64,000 nucleotides of DNA, from contig JAQJDB010000002.1 of NCBI GenBank assembly GCA_032139905.1, positions 186,001 to 250,000 on the forward strand. The letters are read 5' to 3'. Below are positions 37,689 through 46,706 of the stretch, in pieces (position 1 is the first letter of the stretch; each line of letters opens with the position of its first letter). A model generated the notes under the pieces. That model made no database searches. It saw only the letters and a list, made by a program, of their open reading frames with translations, and had not been told where the DNA came from. The translations under genes were made by a program, and so were the position numbers. Source of the stretch: Nitrospira sp. MA-1 (lineage in GTDB: Bacteria > Nitrospirota > Nitrospiria > Nitrospirales > UBA8639).

Positions 37689-38561
37689 TCATTCCATCTT
37701 TCCGTGACAAGAGTCGCAGAGTGGTTGGGATTGGTCGGGGGTCGCCATGGGTTGTTGGAGTGGAACAGGGGCTGGAGTTGATCCTGAGGTCTCCCCTCGC
37801 AAAAGTTTCACGAATCGGGAGGTGGGGTATCGAAGGACGATTGAGGGAATGAGAAGGAGTAATGCTACCATCGCAAGTCCCAAAACGACGGTGAGCCAAG
37901 TTCCTGAGCCCATATAGCTCCCGGCGTAAGTGAGAGCAAGGGTCGGAGGGATCATTCCCAGGAACGTCACGAGAGCAAAGACACGAATCGACATGTTAGT
38001 CAGCCCGGCACCGTAGCTGATCAGATCGAACGAAAAGATCGGGATCAGACGGGATAGAAACACAAAAATTGCCAGATGACGGTCCGAGCATTTCTCACAG
38101 AAGGCGATGTTGATATGGAGCAGTCGGGTCAGCACTTCCCGGCCCACGGCTCGCCCAATGTAAAAACTCGTGATCGCACCGACTTCAGCTCCGATGACGG
38201 CATACATGGCACCAAGTAATGGTCCGAACACCGCACCCGCGGCAATATCTAAAGGCAAGCTTGGAATCGGGCTGATGATCACGGCGAGAGCCATCAATCC
38301 CATGAACAGGAAAGGGGCCAAAGGACCAGCCTCTGAAAGCCATTGGGTGATCCGGTCGGGATTGAATACCTCACCGATGTTGATGGTCTGCATGACCACG
38401 TAGATCGCCACCGACAAGGTCATCAACGCTGCCACTTTGACCCAGAATGAAACGGTCAGACGCTTGGGAGAAAAACGGGAATATGGGAATGGGTCGAGCA
38501 ATGTCTGGATGTCTTCTTTAGTACACGTTTTATCAACAGGCCAATTCGGGATGCTTTTCAT
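37689..38561 (-). CDS. TVP38/TMEM64-family (DedA-like) membrane protein
   Basis: 290 residues with about six membrane segments. The SNARE-associated/VTT domain is marked by IPSLPLDIAAGAVFGPLLGA, VIGAEVGAITSFYIGRAVGR and FVFLSRLIPIFSFDLISYGAG. These proteins are linked to lipid-carrier or phospholipid scrambling and membrane homeostasis. The N-terminal ~45 residues are cytoplasmic and polar; the C-terminus is a short proline-rich tail. Confidence 0.85.
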   Translation of the reverse strand: MKSIPNWPVDKTCTKEDIQTLLDPFPYSRFSPKRLTVSFWVKVAALMTLSVAIYVVMQTINIGEVFNPDRITQWLSEAGPLAPFLFMGLMALAVIISPIPSLPLDIAAGAVFGPLLGAMYAVIGAEVGAITSFYIGRAVGREVLTRLLHINIAFCEKCSDRHLAIFVFLSRLIPIFSFDLISYGAGLTNMSIRVFALVTFLGMIPPTLALTYAGSYMGSGTWLTVVLGLAMVALLLLIPSIVLRYPTSRFVKLLRGETSGSTPAPVPLQQPMATPDQSQPLCDSCHGKME

Positions 38562-38770
38562 TCAGGATTGAATCACGAATATTCCCATGTTGTTAGACAA
38601 AGTTCCATCAAAAAATGAACTTTTATCCAAATAGAAGAGATTCCCCGATAGGTCGGGCTTGTTAATGTGAAATCAACGGAATCTTTTCAGGGTCGCCAAA
38701 TGAGGCGATCCAGTTATCGATTTAAAAGAAAAGTCCTGAGGAAAATGAATCCTCAGAGAAGGAGAGATGG

Positions 38771-39298
38771 ATGAGCACAACAAAACTTTCGTCAGGAAAC
38801 CGACTGCCTGCATTCACCCTCCCGCTGGTGAGTGGCGGGGAGGTCACATTGGGTCAGCCGGAAAAGAAGGGGAACTGGCAAGTCGTGTTTATCTATCGAG
38901 GTCTGCATTGCCCGATATGCAAAAAATACCTGACGAAGCTTGAATCCTTGAAAGATAAGTTTCCGGCCACGAAGACGGAAATCGTGGCAGTCTCAGGAGA
39001 TTCAAAAAGCAAGGCCAGGGAGATGGCGGAAACGGCAGGTGTGACGTTCCCGGTGGCCTACGGGCTCTCCATTGAACAGATGAAGGAACTCGGGCTGTAT
39101 ATCTCTCATCCATGCTCTCCGAAGGAAACGGACCAACCGTTCCCCGAACCTGGAATGTTTGCGGTGAATCCGGAAGGCAAAGTCCAGTTGATCGATATTT
39201 CCAACACCCCGTTCAACCGATCCGATCCCGATGAATTAGTCGATACGCTGAGGTGGATTCAGGAGAATGACTATCCGATCCGCGGAACGTATGAATAA
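38771..39298 (+). CDS. peroxiredoxin-like protein (AhpC/TSA family)
   Basis: 175 residues. The thioredoxin fold opens with [16 protein letters not shown]. The active site is [13 protein letters not shown] with Cys47 and Cys50, a CxxC arrangement seen in AhpE/PrxQ-like and redoxin-type proteins, and [18 protein letters not shown] follows. It should reduce peroxides or act as a disulfide reductase in the cytosol (no signal). A strong ribosome site (AGGAGAG) precedes ATG 38771. Confidence 0.87.
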   Translation: MSTTKLSSGNRLPAFTLPLVSGGEVTLGQPEKKGNWQVVFIYRGLHCPICKKYLTKLESLKDKFPATKTEIVAVSGDSKSKAREMAETAGVTFPVAYGLSIEQMKELGLYISHPCSPKETDQPFPEPGMFAVNPEGKVQLIDISNTPFNRSDPDELVDTLRWIQENDYPIRGTYE

Positions 39299-39397
39299 AT
39301 TTCCGCTGGGTGGATACAGAAATTTTTTCACAACAGCTTTCTCGAATTTTGTGAGCCGGCTTCTTCCCAAGTTAATGCGCCTCTTCTCTCAGTGATC

Positions 39398-40609
39398 TCA
39401 GCACGGTGTGTTCGAGCATTGTGAGTCGAATGTCCAAATGACGGAAAAAATCAGTAAGTTCTGCGAGGGGGTTAAACGATTTTCCGCGCCTTTAAAGAAC
39501 CCGCCACCGGGACCCGTTGAGTTGTCATGGCGGTATTCCAGCCGGAAGATGGAATTGGTCCACTCGTATGGAAGCCTGTATTCCGCAGTGGCGGTAACCG
39601 CCCAGACGAATTGCTCAGAGCCGGTAATGAGACCATTCGGGTCGGAATACAATTCCGGTCGGAGTGCGAGAAACCAGGATTTTTTAAGGTGCCAGCGCAT
39701 ATGGAGGGCCGCTCCCATATACATTAATCTGGGGTTGCCGGCCACAGTGGCATTCTTCTGAGTTCCTATCTGATACTGGCCGGCAATTGTGACCTTCTTG
39801 CTCTTCCATTCAACAATGGTGTCGGAAAAGAATCGCCAGAATTCCAGAGAGGTGTTCGACTGATCAGGTCCGTAATAGACGGTTTCCTTTATTGTCCAGG
39901 GCTCACCCGGTTTGTAGATGGTCTGTGCCCCATAACTCGGCAGATTATTGGCGTCTTGAAGATGGAAATATTCATTGATGATAAAGACGGCACCGGTCCA
40001 CCGGTCGTTGACCGGATAGACCGCATTCGCTCCGAACATGAGGTAGGGTGAGTAATCGGCCACCCAGGACCGCGTATAGTTGAAATTATCCTTGGCGTAG
40101 AGGGATTCATACCCAATGAAGCTGTTAAAGAGTCCGGCCTGAATCGTCAAGCCATTGCCGACCGGAGCCAGGTAGGAGAGATTCGCGCGACCGAAGTGAC
40201 GCCAGACATCGGAGCCAGGAACATGAGGGAGATTGGTACCGAAACCGAAGTCTTTGGAATCCTGTCCGCCCTGCCCCAATAGCTCTGCACCCCATCGGGA
40301 CTGTTCGGTCGCACTCTTCATAATATAGGCACCGCCCATGTTGAGTTCGAGTTCGTTGACTCTGGGCGTGGTGCCCCGATTGCGAAAGAGGTGATTGTCA
40401 GGGTAATTAAAGTCCTGTGAGTAGCCAAGATCCACAAATCCGCCGTAATGCCATTGAGGCGACTGGAATTTCTGGGCTTGGTCTGATAGAGCTTGCGATC
40501 GTTCCTCGTTCTGGGTCAGTCTCTCCGATTCCCCGGCAAAGGCTGAAGTCGTTGTAATTGAACAGATCACCAACGTGATCCTGGCTATCCACCATGCCAT
40601 TGATATCAT
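39398..40609 (-). CDS. outer-membrane beta-barrel porin (BBP2/OmpL-like)
   Basis: 403 residues. The signal peptide ends at TTSAFAGE (near 26). The body alternates short aromatic strands (WHYGGFVDLGYSQDF, NELELNMGGAYIM, LTIQAGLFNSFIGYES, VTIAGQYQIGT, SIFRLEYRHDNS), the pattern of the putative beta-barrel porin-2 family. A strand-like LLIFSVIWTFD lies near the end, followed by six residues rather than a terminal aromatic. It probably forms a diffusion channel in the outer membrane. Confidence 0.82.
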   Translation of the reverse strand: MISMAWWIARITLVICSITTTSAFAGESERLTQNEERSQALSDQAQKFQSPQWHYGGFVDLGYSQDFNYPDNHLFRNRGTTPRVNELELNMGGAYIMKSATEQSRWGAELLGQGGQDSKDFGFGTNLPHVPGSDVWRHFGRANLSYLAPVGNGLTIQAGLFNSFIGYESLYAKDNFNYTRSWVADYSPYLMFGANAVYPVNDRWTGAVFIINEYFHLQDANNLPSYGAQTIYKPGEPWTIKETVYYGPDQSNTSLEFWRFFSDTIVEWKSKKVTIAGQYQIGTQKNATVAGNPRLMYMGAALHMRWHLKKSWFLALRPELYSDPNGLITGSEQFVWAVTATAEYRLPYEWTNSIFRLEYRHDNSTGPGGGFFKGAENRLTPSQNLLIFSVIWTFDSQCSNTPC

Positions 40610-40740
40610 TGTCTTCTCGTTCTCCGTCAGCCGCCGCTTCCATTTTAGACGTTGAAGAGAGGAGCGAGGAGCGTGATGAATCGGTGGGTTTGCCGCGTGG
40701 TGAAGCGTCTCTCTTGGAACATACTAACAATGGGAAAAGC

Positions 40741-41351
40741 CTAGTTAGATTCCTCCAGACATTTCTCAATAAATTTCATCAGTCCGGCAAAGTCGCCCTC
40801 GTCGGCGTTTTTCATGGCCCTGATAAAGTCTTCGCGAACCTGGTTTCCCTGGGGCATGAGTTGGATTTGAGGCCACTGCGGAATGTCGTAGTGGCGGGAG
40901 TAAAAAAAATGTCCGTCATCAGCCTGGCCTGGCGACCATTCCCATTGAGAAACGGATGAATCCGGGTCAGGCGATGCTGAAGTCGTGCCGCGATCTCAAC
41001 AACCGGCATAGTGGAATTCGCCTCGTTCCAAGAAAGGAAATCTTCCGTTAAAAGTTTAATTTGTTTGCGGATCAGATGCGGTTCAACCCCAATATTCAAT
41101 CGGGTTTGACGGTACTGCCCTCCCCACTCCCAGATGTTCCCGAACATATCCGCATGCACTTGACGAATGTAGTCATCCGTCAGCCATTCAGCCCCGCGTT
41201 TCTTTCGGCGTGCGCGAAACACATGTTTATCATAAGCCCGGCTGATGGTTTCGGTCTCTGCGGCATTGCGGGCAGCCGGGGTCGATAGATGCCCGAGAAT
41301 TAGGCCTGAGATATCTCCGCCGGATGTCATCCGCCATGTTCTTTGCGCCAT
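40741..41351 (-). pseudogene. Fic-domain protein (mobile mystery protein B), frameshifted in a T8 run
   Basis: The Fic core is intact: IHPFLNGNGRQARLMTD (the HPFx[D/N]GNGR AMPylation motif) after WGGQYRQTRLNIGV. The reading then leaves frame at a run of eight T (eight A on the plus strand near 40903) and ends at 40812. Shifting frame there continues into FYSRHYDIPQWPQIQLM and REDFIRAMKNADEGDFAGLM and a stop at 40741. This is a homopolymer indel, phase-variation site or sequencing error. The family normally comes with the HTH partner seen upstream, which overlaps it by 25 bases. Confidence 0.8.
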
Positions 41352-41797
41352 AATTTTTCGCGAGGGTCGCGAAGGATGTCGTCCGTCCGTTTTTCCAGAA
41401 GCTTCCTAAACATTTCCTTCTCCGGCGCCTGTTCTTCCAGTGCCATGGTCCCCATCGTTTTTTTTAACCGTTGAAGGGCAATAGCCCGAGCTCGGTCACG
41501 GAGTAATTCCTTCAGAGGTTTTTGAGGTCTGGGCTCGACGCTGAGGTGACAGGAGAGGCCCTGGTAGATCCTTTGAAGTGTGCCGACTCGCGGATCGACT
41601 TTTCCGGATTCAATTGCCACGAGGTTGGCTTGCGTGATCTTGGCTCGTTTAGCGAGTTCCGCCTGCGTCATCCGCAGATAATTCCGCAGAAGCCGGATCC
41701 AATCGTTGGGCTTAAGATTGTGATCCTCAACTGAGGAATCGATACGTAATTGTGATAAGGCCATGTCATCGACAATTGTGGTCTGTCTTTTCCTCAT
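41327..41797 (-). CDS. HTH protein (mobile mystery protein A)
   Basis: 156 residues with an XRE-type helix-turn-helix: MTQAELAKRAKITQANLVAI and ESGKVDPRVGTLQRI (about 40-80). The basic C-terminal half is typical of TIGR02612 proteins, always found beside a Fic partner (TIGR02613), here downstream with a 25-base overlap. By analogy with toxin-antitoxin pairs it should bind its own promoter and restrain the Fic protein. A shorter start is possible at 41764. Confidence 0.85.
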   Translation of the reverse strand: MRKRQTTIVDDMALSQLRIDSSVEDHNLKPNDWIRLLRNYLRMTQAELAKRAKITQANLVAIESGKVDPRVGTLQRIYQGLSCHLSVEPRPQKPLKELLRDRARAIALQRLKKTMGTMALEEQAPEKEMFRKLLEKRTDDILRDPREKLWRKEHGG

Positions 41798-41815
41798 TTC
41801 CTTAATTTATATCGT

Positions 41816-41883
41816 AAACAATATTTAATCAATACATAAAAATATCTTTAACAGTATAATTAAATTATATATTAATATTGTTT
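41816..41883. promoter_or_regulatory. candidate operator arms for the mobile-mystery HTH protein
   Basis: AAACAATATTTAAT at 41816-41829 is mirrored by ATTAATATTGTTT at 41871-41883, 41 bases apart, directly upstream of the HTH gene. Two facing half-sites of this kind suit looping or dimer-pair binding. Low-complexity AT sequence makes chance possible. Confidence 0.35.
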
Positions 41884-41944
41884 AAAGTATTTTTAATGTT
41901 TTTATTATTCAAATTATTGTGATTTTTTAGGAATTTAGATATTC

Positions 41945-41964
41945 GGACCCTCTATAGAGGGTCC
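41945..41964. promoter_or_regulatory. perfect 20-bp palindrome
   Basis: GGACCCTC-TATA-GAGGGTCC, perfect 8-bp GC-rich arms in an AT-rich setting. No T tract follows, so an operator or protein-bound cruciform is more likely than a terminator. It lies between the mobile-mystery pair and the DHH gene. Confidence 0.45.
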
Positions 41965-42287
41965 AGATGGAGATGTAAAAGGTATCGAACTATATGAAAA
42001 ATTAATCAAGATGAAAAGTAAAATCCGTATTTTTTGAGATACACAACGATATCAGAGTGTGCTCAGGAAAGAATAAACACAATAGTCCAAGCCGCCATTT
42101 TCCGGTTGGAAAAATAAAACGCGATAATCTCAAATACTTAAGATCTAAACGGCAGGACCGAAAATTATAATAAATTTAAAGAGGTCCGGGCTTGGAGCCT
42201 GAAGCCTGATGAATGAAATCCGAACAATCAGGAACAAATACGCGCCCTGCTCTTATCAATCTTGTTTGTCTTTGAGGATCAAATCTT

Positions 42288-43247
42288 ATGGCTACTGAAA
42301 AATTCCGATTAGTGACCCGCAGTGATTTTGACGGACTGGTCTGTGCGGTTCTGCTGAAAAAAATGGGGATTATTGAGGACATCAAGTTTGTCCATCCGAA
42401 AGATATGCAGGACGGCAAGGTGGAAATTTCGGTAAATGATATCACCACCAATCTTCCGTATGTTGAGGGGGTTCATCTCGCGTTTGACCATCACCTGAGT
42501 GAGACCATTCGTAATAAGGGTGAGAGAAGCAAACATATCATCGATCCCAAGGCGCCTTCTGCTGCGCGGGTGGTCTATCGGTATTACGGTGGGGAAAAGA
42601 CCTTTCCGGCCGAATGGAATGAGATGATGGACGCGGTCGATAAAGGCGATTCAGCTCAATACGGGATCGACGAAATTCTTAACCCTCGCGGCTGGGCCTT
42701 GATGAATTTCATTATGGATGCCCGCACCGGATTGGGGCGCTTTAAGGAATTCCGGATCTCCAATTACCAGTTGATGATGGAACTCATCGAAAAATGTATT
42801 AGCCTCAGCATCGATGAGATTATCGCCCTGCCGGACGTACAGGAGAGGGTGCAGCTCTTCCGTACACATGCCGAATTGGCGAAAGAACAGATCATGCGGT
42901 GCTCGACCGTCCATGAAAATTTGGTCGTGCTGGATCTTCGGGGCGAGGAGACCATCTATGCCGTCAACCGGTTTATGATTTATGCGCTGTATCCGGAATG
43001 CAATCTGTCCATCCATGTCATGTGGGGGTTGAAACAACAAAACACCGTGTTCGCCATTGGCAGTTCGATCGTCAACCGGACTTCAACGGTCAATATCGGC
43101 GAGTTATGTTTGTCGTATGGCGGTGGCGGGCATCGGAATGCGGGAACCTGTCAGGTCGCCAATGAAGTGGCTGGTGACACACTCAAAGAAATCATTGAGA
43201 AAATTCACATGCAAAGCCTAATCGCAGTAGAGGCAGGGAAGGCATGA
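42288..43247 (+). CDS. DHH-family phosphoesterase
   Basis: 319 residues. Metal-binding motifs in order: TRSDFDGLVCA (Asp13/Asp15), FDHHLSE (the DHH motif near 66) and, in the DHHA1 domain, YGGGGHRNAGTC near 278. Relatives include oligoribonuclease/pAp phosphatase NrnA, RecJ and exopolyphosphatase; this length and spacing fit an NrnA- or exopolyphosphatase-like enzyme but do not decide. A degraded copy of its last ~60 bases and downstream sequence lies at 45117-45200. Confidence 0.88.
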   Translation: MATEKFRLVTRSDFDGLVCAVLLKKMGIIEDIKFVHPKDMQDGKVEISVNDITTNLPYVEGVHLAFDHHLSETIRNKGERSKHIIDPKAPSAARVVYRYYGGEKTFPAEWNEMMDAVDKGDSAQYGIDEILNPRGWALMNFIMDARTGLGRFKEFRISNYQLMMELIEKCISLSIDEIIALPDVQERVQLFRTHAELAKEQIMRCSTVHENLVVLDLRGEETIYAVNRFMIYALYPECNLSIHVMWGLKQQNTVFAIGSSIVNRTSTVNIGELCLSYGGGGHRNAGTCQVANEVAGDTLKEIIEKIHMQSLIAVEAGKA

Positions 43248-43538
43248 GTTGAAACGGCCTAACAGGATATAGAGGCAGAAATTTATGATGGAACGGGCAC
43301 CCCGACCCCTTCCCCCAAGTGTTCCTCCCCGCCAAAAGCCCGTGAACCACATTGGGAGTGGTGAAAATTAATATTTTCCAGGAGCATATTGACCCACAGG
43401 CACGGTGCATATCAGAGGCCTCGGGGCGGTTCAAAAAGCATGCCCTGAGTCTTCCCGAAGGGTTCGTTCAGCAAGACCGCAGTCATTTTTGCGCGCAGAG
43501 CGTACTTCCAGTACGTGAGCACGGAAACATGAAGAGAA

Positions 43539-43557
43539 CGCCGCTGGCGGCTTTTTT
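43539..43557 (+). terminator. rho-independent terminator
   Basis: CGCC-GCT-GGCG followed by GC and six T. It is 290 bases after the DHH gene, at the end of a GC-rich intergenic stretch with further internal symmetry. Confidence 0.55.
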
Positions 43558-43904
43558 CAACAGCCCCACATTGTTCCAAAAAGCAAGATAGGGAAACCTC
43601 CTGTGGAGGTGATCATTTCCTGAGTCACAGTGGCTTTTCCCTCTGGATATTTACCAAGAGTGACCAATTTAACAACGGGAAAGCCTACATAAAAACAGAT
43701 CAGGTCCCACAGTATATCTGCGACAAAAGATACAACCTACCGAAAAACCATCCGAAAAAACGCTTCCCCAATTTCATCAGCTGGCATTATAAGCGCGGCC
43801 TCCACATCCTCCTGAAATAGTACGACCTCTCCTCCTTTAAGCCCAGGTTAAGCTTCACAAAGAATTGAGGGCATCTTCATTCTTTTTTCTAGACGCGAAA
43901 ATGT

Positions 43905-43953
43905 TATCTCCATTTCTTTGATGCGGGAAAAAAGTGTGGTGGGTCGAAAGGTC
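43905..43953 (-). repeat. copy 1 of the sigma-54 regulator 3' end
   Basis: Read on the minus strand it encodes TFRPTTLFSRIKEMEIT, against LKPTTLLSRIKKIGIKKTH at the C-terminus of the intact regulator (50148-51791). The bases TTTGATGCGGGA are identical. The copy is short and worn, and bounds the MntA-HepT cargo on its left. Confidence 0.6.
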
Positions 43954-44072
43954 TTAATGTCCACGTTGCAGCGTCTTTGGCTTTGCTGTTGACAGGTTGT
44001 GGTTGGGGCATTAGCCTGACGGCAGTGGTAGTGGTGGGTTGCAGGAAGGCCCGAGAAGAAAGCGCAGGAACG

Positions 44073-44480
44073 ATGAAAGACGAGAAATTAGAATCGGTTA
44101 TCACCACTATAAAGCGGACTGTGCCGGCTCTCCTGGCCGTGTACCGGTTTGGATCCGAGGCACAAGGGACGGCTTGTCCTGGGAGCGATATTGATTTGGC
44201 CGTGCTGGCGCAGAATCGGCTTGCGCCAAATATGTTGGTGGGGCTTCAACAAGATCTGGCGCTGAATCTTCATCGTGAGGTTGATCTGATTGATCTCCGT
44301 GCCGCATCGACGGTGATGCAGATGCAGGTTTTGTCCACAGGCGAATGTCTGTTCAGTGGAGACGACCGAGCGCGGGAATTTTTTGAAATGGTTGTCTATG
44401 CATCCTATGCCCGGCTTAACGAAGAAAGGTCCGGGATTCTTGAGGATGTCCGAACTCGGGGGTCGGTGTATGCCCGATGA
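44073..44480 (+). CDS. mntA: MntA-like antitoxin nucleotidyltransferase
   Basis: 135 residues from ATG 44073. The minimal nucleotidyltransferase motif is complete: YRFGSEAQGTACPGSDIDLA (GSx10DxD, near 27-42) plus a third carboxylate in REVDLIDL. In type VII toxin-antitoxin pairs this enzyme adds AMP to a tyrosine of HepT and so inactivates it. A longer reading back to 43977 runs through non-coding sequence and is not used. It overlaps hepT by 11 bases. Confidence 0.88.
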   Translation: MKDEKLESVITTIKRTVPALLAVYRFGSEAQGTACPGSDIDLAVLAQNRLAPNMLVGLQQDLALNLHREVDLIDLRAASTVMQMQVLSTGECLFSGDDRAREFFEMVVYASYARLNEERSGILEDVRTRGSVYAR

Positions 44481-44883
44481 CGTCGTCTTAAACAAGGTGG
44501 CGAGTCTGGAGCGGTGTATTCAACGGATTCGTCAGGTCTACAATCTGAGCGATCAGAACCTCTATGAAAATTTACTGGCTCAAGAATCTATTCTTCTCAA
44601 CCTCCAAAGGACTTGTGAAGTTTCAATTGATCTGGCTATGCACATTGTCCGGAAGCGGCGGTGGGGTGTTCCCCAGGAGAGCAGGGACGCGTTTGAGTTG
44701 TTGCGGACAAATGGACATCTGGACAGCGAATTATCCGATGCTATGAAGCGCATGGTGGGGTTTCGAAATGTAGCCATTCATGAATACGATAAACTGAATC
44801 TGGACATTGTGAAGGCCATTATCACTCATGGGCTTGACGACGTCCTGAGATTCGGTCAAACGATGTTGAAACTGGAAGGGTGA
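44470..44883 (+). CDS. hepT: HepT-like (DUF86) toxin ribonuclease
   Basis: 137 residues, all-helical HEPN fold. The catalytic Rx4HxY motif is RNVAIHEY (Arg99, His104, Tyr106); Tyr106 is also the residue its partner AMPylates. MKRMVGFRNVAIHEYDKLN is a typical HepT stretch. The toxin is an RNase restrained by MntA. ATG 44470 lies inside the end of mntA, the usual arrangement. Confidence 0.9.
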   Translation: MPDDVVLNKVASLERCIQRIRQVYNLSDQNLYENLLAQESILLNLQRTCEVSIDLAMHIVRKRRWGVPQESRDAFELLRTNGHLDSELSDAMKRMVGFRNVAIHEYDKLNLDIVKAIITHGLDDVLRFGQTMLKLEG

Positions 44884-44989
44884 TACTAACCTCCCCTTGT
44901 TAGTCCAAGGTGGTTTTCCAATCCTGCTCCTACTTCTTTTTCCTGGAAGAGAATTTCCACAAACTCTAGATAAGATTTAGCTTGATCTC

Positions 44990-45043
44990 TCAATACCCAT
45001 CTTCTTCATACGGGAGAGGAAAGTAGTGGGTTTAGGATCAAGG
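44990..45043 (-). repeat. copy 2 of the sigma-54 regulator 3' end
   Basis: The minus strand reads LDPKPTTFLSRMKKMGIERS, against LGLKPTTLLSRIKKIGIKK in the intact gene, and CGGGAGAGGA is shared. It lies between MntA-HepT and the DUF2971 gene. Confidence 0.65.
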
Positions 45044-45116
45044 AGAAATGTCCTGACTTTCCCTCAAGAAAAGGGCTTTTATATCGCCAAACTGGCCTTG
45101 ACCTATTTACTCTTAT

Positions 45117-45200
45117 CAATAAAATTATTGAGAAAATATACATGTAAAGCGTCATGACAGTAGGGGCAGGAAACCCAGCATGTGCGACGGCCTAACAGGG
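45117..45200 (+). pseudogene. remnant of the DHH gene 3' end
   Basis: ATTATTGAGAAAATATACAT, CAGTAGGGGCAGG and CGGCCTAACAGGGCATAGA follow ATCATTGAGAAAATTCACAT, CAGTAGAGGCAGG and CGGCCTAACAGGATATAGA at the end of the DHH gene and just beyond (43187-43270), in the same order. The reading frame is closed by a TAA early in the copy. Confidence 0.7.
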
Positions 45201-45420
45201 CATAGATGTGTAAGTGATTTTCCAGGGCCTGATCCCAACCCAACCACAAGTATGAATGAACTGGGGCTTCGCTCCCGTTTCTTCCCACGGTCATTCTCGC
45301 AAACCTGAATTGAGAATCTTTGTGTCTTTCTGATCAAAAGGAAGAAAGCCAACGGTTAGAAGGTAAAGAGTAGAGGTTCCGCGTGCAGATCGGCCTATCG
45401 GGCTGCCGTTCAAACCAAAA

Positions 45421-45469
45421 GGCGGACCTTGTCTGAGCTCTGCGCGAGTTGGTCCGCCCCTCCATTGCG
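45421..45469 (-). repeat. dispersed palindromic repeat, copy 2
   Basis: GGCGGACC (45421-45428) and GGTCCGCC (45451-45458) form a perfect stem. On the minus strand TGGAGGGGCGGACCAACTCG matches copy 1 at 34901 almost exactly. Orientation is opposite to copy 1. Confidence 0.6.
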
Positions 45470-45785
45470 TTAGGACGATTCAATATGGCTGATCTGGGCG
45501 GAAATGATTTTGGCTCCATTTGCAGAAACAAAAGGCCTGTCCTGAACCAAGCCGAAGGAACCTCGACTGCCTGATTAAAAGCCGGCCTTTCCACACACCA
45601 AAAATAAGCCACAGCACATGGAGGAGAATTTGTGAAATGAGGAGATATGATTGCCTTTGCAGAGAATGGGAAAAGTGGACCTGCGGCGTACACGCTATCC
45701 CAAGAGTCGAGACGTGCAGCATACCTCAATAGCAAAACCTACCCACCCTAATTTCCTTAAAAGTATTCTTGCAGCTTTATCTCTT

Positions 45786-46706
45786 CTATTCTACTTCCTC
45801 AAAATTCAGCTGAAATTTACTTTTGTGTACGGATGCCTGGAAAAGTTTTACATGGGGTAAAACTGCTTTTGCCATGTTCTTAATTTGTTCCCTATTTCCA
45901 GAACTCATTCTACATCCTAGGAAGAGGCTATTGATTTCCTCCGGATGAAATGGAACGTCAACATATAATTGGTCAATTTGATCCGGCCGAAAATCGACAA
46001 TTCGCCACTCTTTTTCATAGTTCCAATGGTAGCTTTTGGTTAAGGCCTGCTTCTTGAAATAGTCTAATTCTGTGAACTTTCCCACGCCGCATTGATGGTT
46101 AACCAAATCTTCAATAGTGACCATTATTGGAATATCATTACTATAATTGACTTGCTGGGCAATGCATAAAGCATTATCCTTTTCTGGCAAACAGCTAAGT
46201 TTAAAAACAACCCCTGTGTGATTTTCAGCATAATGTGCCCACATTAGTAAGTCGTCCAGAACTTCTGACACACTAAAAATTCGCATATGGTTTAAAAGGG
46301 TTTTCCAATCGTCATTTAGCCCCTGAAAATTTGATTGGACATTTTCAAATAATTGGTTCATAGGGGTAGTTAATGCCCTAACTTCTCCTTTTTGCAGGCT
46401 ATCAATGATCTCGGGGAAAATGTTTTCGACCTCACCTCCTCGAATTGCCATAATAATACGAAACAGCGGGTTATTTGAAGAACCTAACGGTTCTAAACTC
46501 ATTAATGTTCTTCTTTGGATCTCTTCCCAATACAAAAGCTCAGAGTTTTTGGCAATGAAACCGTTCCTAAGCTCCATTTGAGTATCAAACGGATCGTTAA
46601 ATAACAGAGGGGAGCTCCAGCGGTATGTTAAATCCCTGAGGATAATCTTCGCGGTATTGAAAGAAGTGTACTTAAAAAAGAAATCTCTCCCATGATTTTT
46701 AGGCAT
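45786..46706 (-). CDS. DUF2971-family protein
   Basis: 306 residues. Family landmarks: FKYTSFNTAKIILRDLTYRW, SSPLLFNDPFDTQ, RIFSVSEVLDDLLMWAHYA (in the family CFS....LMW.HYA) and WNYEKEWRIVDF. No signal or membrane segment. DUF2971 proteins are frequent in genomic islands, often near defence genes; their activity is not established. The gene is AT-rich and bounded by two copies of the regulator 3' end, consistent with acquired cargo. Confidence 0.85.
   Translation of the reverse strand: MPKNHGRDFFFKYTSFNTAKIILRDLTYRWSSPLLFNDPFDTQMELRNGFIAKNSELLYWEEIQRRTLMSLEPLGSSNNPLFRIIMAIRGGEVENIFPEIIDSLQKGEVRALTTPMNQLFENVQSNFQGLNDDWKTLLNHMRIFSVSEVLDDLLMWAHYAENHTGVVFKLSCLPEKDNALCIAQQVNYSNDIPIMVTIEDLVNHQCGVGKFTELDYFKKQALTKSYHWNYEKEWRIVDFRPDQIDQLYVDVPFHPEEINSLFLGCRMSSGNREQIKNMAKAVLPHVKLFQASVHKSKFQLNFEEVE

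Larger units (their letters stand above)
41798..42287. other. very AT-rich intergenic region with palindromes
   Basis: About 490 bases, strikingly AT-rich between 41800 and 41945, holding the inverted repeats listed separately. It separates the mobile-mystery pair from the divergent DHH phosphoesterase and probably contains both promoters. Confidence 0.5.
43248..44072. other. intergenic region at the start of the accretion zone
   Basis: About 820 bases. It holds a terminator-like hairpin (43539-43557) and the first short copy of the sigma-54 regulator 3' end (43905-43953). The rest shows no gene. The stretch 43430-43570 looks like a structured intergenic repeat. Confidence 0.5.
44884..45785. 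other. intergenic region made of gene and repeat remnants
   Basis: About 900 bases with no intact gene. It contains, in order, a copy of the sigma-54 regulator end (44990-45043), a worn copy of the DHH gene end (45117-45200) and the second copy of the dispersed palindrome (45421-45469). The rest shows only short frames. Confidence 0.55.

Noticed and set aside
43977-44072. N-terminal extension of MntA with a lipoprotein-like start
   Set aside because: The extension precedes the conserved start and a cytosolic antitoxin needs no signal; ATG 44073 fits the family.
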